Positions 40,858 through 46,473 of a DNA stretch of 46,473 nt are shown in pieces (the first letter of the stretch is position 1; the number at the start of each line of letters is the position of its first letter). The DNA is from Candidatus Woesearchaeota archaeon (lineage in GTDB: Archaea > Nanobdellota > Nanobdellia > Woesearchaeales > JAGVYF01): contig JACQSS010000006.1 of the NCBI GenBank assembly GCA_016211195.1, positions 1 to 46,473 on the forward strand, given 5' to 3'. Under the pieces are notes generated by a model. It ran no database searches, had not been told where the DNA came from, and worked only from the letters and a program-made list of their open reading frames with translations. Position numbers and translations under genes: made by a program.

Positions 40858-43311
40858 ATGGACGGATTTCATGAAGAACATCTCACGCCGGCAATGCACC
40901 AGTACGCGGCAGTGAAGAAAAAGCACCCGGACTGCATCACGCTGTTCCGCATGGGGGATTTTTATGAAACATTCTATGACGACGCAAAAGTGTGTGCCAG
41001 GGAACTTGAGATAACATTAACGAGCAGGGGGAAAGGCGAGAAGCGAGCTCCACTAGCCGGCATCCCCTATCATGCACTGGACAACTACCTTGCCAAACTT
41101 GTCAAAAGAGGATACAAGGTTGCCATTGTTGAACAAATGGAGGACCCGAAAAAGGCAAAGGGCATTGTCAAGCGGGACGTTGTCCGCATTGTCACTCCCG
41201 GCACAGTGATTGAAAGCAACCTGCTTGATGCCCGGGCGAATAATTACATTATCTCACTGTACCAGCACGATGACAAATATGGTCTGGCGTGCGTTGACAT
41301 TTCAACGGGGGAATTTACGGTCTTCAGCACCGCGGAGCAGCAACTCGACGCAGAGCTCGCACGACTGCAGCCTGCGGAGTGCCTGATTCCTGCCTCTTTA
41401 GGAATGCACACAGCACACATCAAAAAATGTGGCACGGTTATCCAGGCATACCCAGACCCATTCTTTACTGTGAAAAGTGCGACAGAAGCACTGACGACGC
41501 ATTTTAATGTGGCATCGCTAACGGGCTTAGGGCTTGACGATTCTCTCCTCGTGCAGGCAGCTGGCGGCCTGCTGCACTACCTGAAGGAAACACAGAAATG
41601 TTCACTTAACCATATCACCAAGGTACGACAGCGTTCAGAATTCATGCATCTCGACAGCAGCACAGTGCGCAACCTCGAGATTTTCCGGAACATCAGGGAT
41701 AACGGCCAGCAGGGAACGCTCATTGCCGTTATGGACAAGACACGCACATCCATGGGCGCCCGCCTCCTCAAGAAATGGATAATGTATCCTTTGCTGGAAG
41801 AGCAGAAGATAAATGCACGGCTGACTGCAGTGGACGAGCTTGTGCACCAGCAGGCCGTGCGTCAGGACCTTGCACGTGCCTTGCAGCAGATACAGGACAT
41901 TGAACGTATCACCTGTAGAATAACGTACGGGACAGCATTACCAAGGGAACTGTTATCATTGGCACAATCACTTTCGGTGATACCTGACCTACGTGCAACG
42001 CTGGACAGGACACAGTGCACATTGCTTCGGGAATTCATCGCTTGTGACCCGTGCACTAATGTCGTCTCTGCACTAACTGCATTGTCATCTGACCCACCGG
42101 CAACAATCCGTGAGGGCCATATTTTCGCAGCAGGCCATAATCCAGAGCTTGATACCCTCCGGCAGTATGCGGGCGAGAGCAAGGAATGGATTGCTGCCCT
42201 AGAGCAAAAGGAGAGGGAGCGGACCGGTATCAAGAACCTGAAAATTGGTTATAACAGGGTTTTCGGCTATTTTATTCTGCTCAGCAAAGGACAGATGGAC
42301 AAAGCCCCGGACGATTACATCCGCAAGCAGACAATTGCCACAGGTGAGCGTTATGTCACCCCAGAACTGAAAGAAAAAGAGGAGTTGCTCCTGCATGCAG
42401 AAGAACGGATGCACGAGCTTGAGTACACACTATATATGGACCTTCTCGCACGATTGCAGAAGGAAGCAGCGGCAATGCAGGCACTGGCCGCAGCAGTTGC
42501 ACAAGTTGATGTCTTATTGAGCTTTGCCGAATGCGCACGTGAATACCGCTACTGCAGGCCGATGATAACAACAGACGGACTCCTTCGCCTGGAAGGGGCA
42601 AGGCACCCGGTCGTTGAGCAACTGGAACGGCGCTATGTGCCCAATGATCTTCTTCTGTCATCAGTGGACCGGACCATCATTATCACCGGCCCCAATATGT
42701 CCGGGAAGAGCACACTTATGCGCAGCATTGCCCAGATCCAGCTCCTTGCGCAGGTCGGGAGCTATGTCCCATGTGCTGCTGCGTCAATAAGTCTTGCCGA
42801 CCGCATTTTCACACGTGTCGGTGCATACGACGACTTGACCCATGGGCAAAGCACGTTCATGGTCGAGATGGCGGAAACAGCCAATATCATGAACAACGCA
42901 ACTGCACAATCACTCGTTATTGTCGACGAGCTCGGCAGAGGGACAAGCACATTTGACGGCATTGCACTTGCCTATGCAGTTGCCGTTCACCTGCATCAGC
43001 ACATCAAGGCAAGGACACTCTTTGCAACCCATTATCATCAGATGAACAAGCTTGCCGAGGCGTTGCAGGGAGTACGCAATTACCACATGCAAATCAAAGA
43101 AAGTGGTGATGACATCATTTTCCTACGGCAGTTCGTGCTTGGCGGAACAGACAAGAGCTATGGCATCCATGTCGCAAAGCTTGCGGGCCTACCATTGCCA
43201 GTGCTTGAGACTGCACAAGCCATCATGAAGCAGCTGGAGGCAGAAGACAAGATCGCAGGAAAGATGGGACAGCGCAAAGACACTCCGACAGCCTTGACAA
43301 ACTATTTTTGA
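40858..43311 (+). CDS. mutS: DNA mismatch repair protein MutS (MutS1)
   Basis: MutS recognises base mismatches and small loops and starts repair. The 817-residue protein has the mismatch-reading Phe-x-Glu motif (GDFYETF; Phe35, Glu37), the connector and lever domains, the clamp, and the ATPase domain with Walker A GPNMSGKST at 611-619, Walker B VDELGRGTSTFDG (Asp690, Glu691) and the ATHYHQM switch. It is of bacterial MutS1 type and lacks a long tail. mutL follows 0.6 kb downstream. Most archaea use other systems, so this pair was probably gained from bacteria. Confidence 0.96.
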   Translation: MDGFHEEHLTPAMHQYAAVKKKHPDCITLFRMGDFYETFYDDAKVCARELEITLTSRGKGEKRAPLAGIPYHALDNYLAKLVKRGYKVAIVEQMEDPKKAKGIVKRDVVRIVTPGTVIESNLLDARANNYIISLYQHDDKYGLACVDISTGEFTVFSTAEQQLDAELARLQPAECLIPASLGMHTAHIKKCGTVIQAYPDPFFTVKSATEALTTHFNVASLTGLGLDDSLLVQAAGGLLHYLKETQKCSLNHITKVRQRSEFMHLDSSTVRNLEIFRNIRDNGQQGTLIAVMDKTRTSMGARLLKKWIMYPLLEEQKINARLTAVDELVHQQAVRQDLARALQQIQDIERITCRITYGTALPRELLSLAQSLSVIPDLRATLDRTQCTLLREFIACDPCTNVVSALTALSSDPPATIREGHIFAAGHNPELDTLRQYAGESKEWIAALEQKERERTGIKNLKIGYNRVFGYFILLSKGQMDKAPDDYIRKQTIATGERYVTPELKEKEELLLHAEERMHELEYTLYMDLLARLQKEAAAMQALAAAVAQVDVLLSFAECAREYRYCRPMITTDGLLRLEGARHPVVEQLERRYVPNDLLLSSVDRTIIITGPNMSGKSTLMRSIAQIQLLAQVGSYVPCAAASISLADRIFTRVGAYDDLTHGQSTFMVEMAETANIMNNATAQSLVIVDELGRGTSTFDGIALAYAVAVHLHQHIKARTLFATHYHQMNKLAEALQGVRNYHMQIKESGDDIIFLRQFVLGGTDKSYGIHVAKLAGLPLPVLETAQAIMKQLEAEDKIAGKMGQRKDTPTALTNYF

Positions 43312-43313
43312 TT

Positions 43314-43787
43314 CTATTTCTTCCAGAGATAACGGAATATCACTGAGACCTCTTCCACCTTGGCTGAGGCATGCAAATCCAGCAAGCCAAGAAACGATTC
43401 GAGCCTTGTCGGCTCAATGCAATCGATCACATCTGCCAGCCCCTTAATGTGAACGCCGGCTTTGTTCGAGATGACAAGTGTCTTGTCCCTCAACTTTACC
43501 AGCTGCTGCTCCGTCGGCCGCAGCCCTGCATATTTGTCGACGACCAATCCAACACAGTCGACCGGTAGCAAGGGACTAATGATGCCTTCAACAGAACTCA
43601 TGGTATTGCTATTGATGATGTAGTCACTTAAGTCCATTGTAAGCGGATGATACGACGCCTTTGCTTTGAGCCGGTGGGCTCGCCTCAAATTTACCATATC
43701 ATCCCGTGTTTCCAGGACGAGTGTGTACCTCTTTGAGCGCTCTGCAGCGACCGGCACAAGGACAGGCAAGCTATAGTATGTCTGCAT
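43314..43787 (-). CDS. Hypothetical protein between mutS and mutL
   Basis: The 157-residue protein is soluble and shows no known domain. It has a beta-rich start (SLPVLVPVAAERSKRYTLVL) and segments such as VDCVGLVVDKYAGLRPTEQQ and KTLVISNKAGVHIKGLADVI that suggest an alpha/beta fold. The start at 43787 is chosen because GGAATAAATAGC lies about 33 nt upstream; the longer open frame runs into mutL in antisense and is spurious. It opposes mutS and mutL and ends 2 nt from the mutS stop. Confidence 0.6.
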   Translation of the reverse strand: MQTYYSLPVLVPVAAERSKRYTLVLETRDDMVNLRRAHRLKAKASYHPLTMDLSDYIINSNTMSSVEGIISPLLPVDCVGLVVDKYAGLRPTEQQLVKLRDKTLVISNKAGVHIKGLADVIDCIEPTRLESFLGLLDLHASAKVEEVSVIFRYLWKK

Positions 43788-43814
43788 AGGTATCACGACT
43801 GGCCAGATGATACA

Positions 43815-43826
43815 GCTATTTATTCC
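43815..43826 (-). promoter_or_regulatory. TATA box for the gene between mutS and mutL
   Basis: GGAATAAATAGC on the minus strand lies about 33 nt before the ATG at 43787. Confidence 0.45.
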
Positions 43827-43892
43827 TTTCGGGCAGAAAAAATCACCAAATGGAGACGACAATTTGATGTAGAGTCTGTTTTTATTTACCAT

Positions 43893-43905
43893 AAAAGATA
43901 AATAG
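43893..43905 (+). promoter_or_regulatory. TATA box for mutL
   Basis: AAAAGATAAATAG is centred 28 nt before the mutL ATG, predicting a leaderless transcript. Confidence 0.5.
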
Positions 43906-43926
43906 CAAGGAGCTCCTGTTGCCGCC

Positions 43927-45606
43927 ATGCCGAAAATCAGGTTCCTTGACGACGCACTCATCAGCAAGATTGCTGCTGGCGAGGTGATTGAACGGCCAAG
44001 TTCAGTGGTTAAGGAACTTATTGAGAACAGCCTTGACGCGAATGCGCATGCAATCTCTGTGTCCATCGAAGACGGAGGAAGAGCACGCATCACCGTGACC
44101 GATGATGGTGAAGGGATGGATGAGGAAGACTGCAAGCTCTGCATTGGGCGGCATGCTACCAGCAAATTACGGACACAGGCAGACCTTTTTTCGATTGGGA
44201 CATTAGGGTTCCGGGGAGAAGCTCTTGCAAGCATTGCAGCTATTGCAGATATGACTATTACCAGCAGGATACGTTCATCTCCCGAAGCAACTATCGTACG
44301 GGTTTCCCGCGGACAAGCCACGACGCAGAAAGCCGGCGCACCCACTGGCACGGAAATTACGATACAATCACTTTTTTCCCATACACCCGCACGCAAGAAA
44401 TATCTGAAATCTGCAAGCACAGAAGCAGCCATGGTCGCTGATGTCGTCACGCGATTTGCCCTGTTCTATCCCCAGCACCATTTCCAGCTTTTCCACAACA
44501 ACCATTGTCTCCTGAACACAAGCCCAGCAAATGAGTGGATAGAGCGCATTGCCGACCTCTATGGACACGACCTTGCAAAAGGGTTGCTTCCAGTCTACCA
44601 CCAACAGGACAAGTACACCATTAGAGGATTTGTGTCAAAACCTGCACTGACACGGCAGGACAGACGGTGTCAGCACCTCGCAGTCAATGCGCGATGGGTA
44701 AAAAGCAAGGTCGTGAGTGATGCGATCCAGACCGCGTATGGCCGGCTGCTCTTCCATGACCGGTACCCCCTCTTCATCCTGCAGATAGACCTTCCCTTCC
44801 AGCAAGTGGATGTGAATGTCCATCCAACCAAGAAAGAAGTCAGGTTTCTCGAAGAGCAGAAACTATGTGACTTGCTTGTAGCGGCAGTCTCAACCACGCT
44901 GCAGGCATATGATCTAACACCATCAACGACCATTGCGGCAGACCACATAAAGCCAACCCCTGCAGCACACTTTGTTCCGGATACGACGCGGCAAGAGACA
45001 CTCTCATTTGTTCCAGAGGAAGAGACATCTTTTCCATTTGTTATCAAAGGATGCATCCATGACTGTTTTTGGATTGTCGAAGATGAGCATGGCATGATGT
45101 TGGTTGACCAGCACGCAGCGGATGAGCGCGTCAACTATGAAACATTGGCCAGTCAATTCAATACTGGGGGTATTGCAGCACAGCAATTGCTCGAGCCAGT
45201 CATGATAACAGTACCACCACATGAGGTACTCCTCTTTTCGCAGAAACTGCCTGAGCTCGAGCAGTTCGGTTTTATTGTAGAAGCCTTCGGCACAAACACA
45301 CTCATTGTCCGCTCAAGCCCGGTTGTTATGGGCAGGCAACAAACAAAGGATCTTTTGCTCGATTTAGTCAGTGAGCTGTCACATATCGAAACAGGCCGCA
45401 TCAATGAGATCAAAGACAATATCATTGCCCGCATGGCCTGCAGGAAGTCAGTAAAAAAGGGGGATAAGGTTGAACCACGTGAGATGTATGCTATCATGAA
45501 AAGGCTGCTGCGCACCAAAACACCGTACACGTGCCCGCATGGCCGCCCGACGATGATAACCTTATCTGAGCATGACCTCGAGAAAAAGTTCAAGCGGTGC
45601 GGCTGA
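43927..45606 (+). CDS. mutL: DNA mismatch repair protein MutL with endonuclease motif
   Basis: MutL couples mismatch recognition by MutS to strand removal. The 559-residue protein has the GHKL ATPase N-terminus (IAAGEVIERPSSVVKELIEN, DDGEGMD, GFRGEALASI) and a C-terminal domain with the complete metal-dependent nicking motif DQHAADERVNYE at 394-405 (DQHA-x2-E-x4-E). The supporting motifs ACRKSVKKGD, CPHGRPT and a terminal FKRCG are also present. It should therefore nick the new strand itself, as in organisms without MutH. It ends 9 nt from the convergent dtdA stop. Confidence 0.96.
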   Translation: MPKIRFLDDALISKIAAGEVIERPSSVVKELIENSLDANAHAISVSIEDGGRARITVTDDGEGMDEEDCKLCIGRHATSKLRTQADLFSIGTLGFRGEALASIAAIADMTITSRIRSSPEATIVRVSRGQATTQKAGAPTGTEITIQSLFSHTPARKKYLKSASTEAAMVADVVTRFALFYPQHHFQLFHNNHCLLNTSPANEWIERIADLYGHDLAKGLLPVYHQQDKYTIRGFVSKPALTRQDRRCQHLAVNARWVKSKVVSDAIQTAYGRLLFHDRYPLFILQIDLPFQQVDVNVHPTKKEVRFLEEQKLCDLLVAAVSTTLQAYDLTPSTTIAADHIKPTPAAHFVPDTTRQETLSFVPEEETSFPFVIKGCIHDCFWIVEDEHGMMLVDQHAADERVNYETLASQFNTGGIAAQQLLEPVMITVPPHEVLLFSQKLPELEQFGFIVEAFGTNTLIVRSSPVVMGRQQTKDLLLDLVSELSHIETGRINEIKDNIIARMACRKSVKKGDKVEPREMYAIMKRLLRTKTPYTCPHGRPTMITLSEHDLEKKFKRCG

Positions 45607-45615
45607 AGCGCGCAT

Positions 45616-46416
45616 TCAGAAATTCTGGGTGCGCAAGACAGGAACCCCAAGCTCTGCAACGATCCCCTTTATCCGTTCTTTCTGTTCGCCAAGGCCTTTC
45701 CAATCCAACACCACAAGCTCAGCTTTTGGCTGTGTCCGCACGAGCGCCTGCTCGAGCATCACCCGATTCAAATGGGCAAGATTGTATTTTGGGCAAATAT
45801 GGCCAAGGGCAATATCGCTCGAAAGCTGAATCTTTTTGAAACTCGGGGTGTGATGCAAGCCGCCGATGCCAACCGCTGTTTTTACGGTATGGGGTTTCCA
45901 TGACAGGAGATCAATGACTGTCTCGGCAATGATGCGTCCTGCATCCGTAGCATGATACTCCTTGTCCGACGAACCTATCTCAATGAACAGAAGCGGCCGC
46001 TTACTTGCTGGTCCATGGTGGGTCGCTTCCTGAAAGACCTCATAGCCGATAGTGTTTTTTTCTTCCAATAGTTGCACTGCGCGCTTCAGATACTGTGCAG
46101 GCGCAACTCCGAGTTGTACAGGTGCGCCGCCCAACTCAGCGTTTCCCCAGTTTCCGACGGCATGTGTACAAAGGGAAGGCACACCTGCTTTTGATTGATG
46201 CTTGGTTGCAAAGATAAAAAAGTCAGCAGCAACAGTATCACATTCCTCGAAGAAGACAGATTCCTTTGCAACCGTGTACAGTTTTGTCCCCTGCCATTGC
46301 AACACCGGATAACTGTGATAGCATTCATCTGTCGCTGCAAAACCCAAGGTGCACAGTGCTTTTTTGATTGTCTGCCCTGCAGGATCAGATGCGCTCACGA
46401 TAATGGCAAACTGCAT
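45616..46416 (-). CDS. dtdA: D-aminoacyl-tRNA deacylase, archaeal/plant type
   Basis: DtdA (GEK1 homologue) hydrolyses D-aminoacyl-tRNAs, so that D-amino acids do not enter proteins. The 266-residue protein begins FAIIVSASDPAGQTIKKAL and contains the His-rich motifs ATKHQSKAGVPSLCTHAVGNWG, EATHHGP, GIGGLHHTPSF and GHICPKYN typical of this zinc-dependent family. The length is normal. It stands alone on the minus strand, opposing mutL. Confidence 0.93.
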   Translation of the reverse strand: MQFAIIVSASDPAGQTIKKALCTLGFAATDECYHSYPVLQWQGTKLYTVAKESVFFEECDTVAADFFIFATKHQSKAGVPSLCTHAVGNWGNAELGGAPVQLGVAPAQYLKRAVQLLEEKNTIGYEVFQEATHHGPASKRPLLFIEIGSSDKEYHATDAGRIIAETVIDLLSWKPHTVKTAVGIGGLHHTPSFKKIQLSSDIALGHICPKYNLAHLNRVMLEQALVRTQPKAELVVLDWKGLGEQKERIKGIVAELGVPVLRTQNF

Positions 46417-46455
46417 GGCGCACTGAACAGCATTTTCTTTTTATGTTTTTCTGCT

Positions 46456-46467
46456 CAAATATAAGTA
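46456..46467 (-). promoter_or_regulatory. TATA box for dtdA
   Basis: TACTTATATTTG on the minus strand is centred about 45 nt before the ATG at 46416, close to the window edge. Confidence 0.45.
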
Positions 46468-46473
46468 TTAATA

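Noticed and set aside
43788-44450. N-terminal extension of the minus-strand gene between mutS and mutL
   Set aside because: It runs antisense through the conserved start of mutL, and a TATA box supports the shorter start at 43787.

Overview
The window looks like a chromosomal segment of an archaeon, most likely a DPANN-type (Woesearchaeota-like) lineage; this placement is inferred from gene content and was not computed. The archaeal markers are an aCPSF1/FttA beta-CASP ribonuclease beside a proteasome beta subunit, an archaeal histone, DtdA-type D-aminoacyl-tRNA deacylase, translin, an archaeal-type glycyl-tRNA synthetase, GatCAB, a KGQ-type class III signal peptide, an S-layer-like lipoprotein and a tRNA-Phe without an encoded CCA. 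Many genes have a TATA-like box about 25-35 nt before the start codon, which suggests largely leaderless transcription. MutS, MutL and an acyl-CoA dehydrogenase have a bacterial flavour. No rRNA, CRISPR array or transposase gene was seen.

Layout. 1-4.4 kb (+): a PLP aminotransferase, an unknown helical protein, a three-domain fusion (CoaB-like, class II aldolase, methyltransferase) and an exported SIMPL protein. 4.4-7.0 kb (-): psmB then aCPSF1. 7.1-19.5 kb (-): the most unusual locus, a tightly overlapping operon that reads from a 49-residue small ORF into a giant ~3041-residue membrane-anchored protein (Asp/Cys-rich MopE-like metal-binding repeats, coiled coils, internal hydrophobic segments, two GGDEF-like domains), then an exported protein that joins a kinase-like domain to an HExxH zincin motif, then an exported HEAT-repeat protein sharing the kinase protein's N-terminal domain. 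19.6-22.9 kb: two FAD oxidoreductases (carotenoid desaturase/isomerase-like and protoporphyrinogen-oxidase-like) and a small unknown. 23.0-25.6 kb (-): a pilin-like protein and a large exported protein. 25.6-25.9 kb: tRNA-Phe and the first copy of an inverted-repeat element.

25.9-31.3 kb (-): a nucleotidyltransferase, a HAD-like protein, GlyRS, an OB-fold SSB-like protein, an unknown and an acyl-CoA dehydrogenase. 31.4-37.0 kb (-): translin, gatB, gatC, gatA, then an S-layer-like lipoprotein. 37.1-37.3 kb: the second element copy, in the opposite orientation. 37.3-40.8 kb: a small ABC-type ATPase, a lipoprotein, a histone operon divergent from a HEPN-like protein, a PHPT1-like phosphohistidine phosphatase and an unknown. 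40.9-46.4 kb: mutS, mutL with an opposing unknown gene between them, and dtdA.

The best candidate for an undescribed system is the 7.1-19.5 kb operon: overlaps of 4, 7 and 4 nt, all large products exported or membrane-bound, and signalling-type domains (GGDEF-like, kinase-like, zincin, metal-binding) in one transcription unit.
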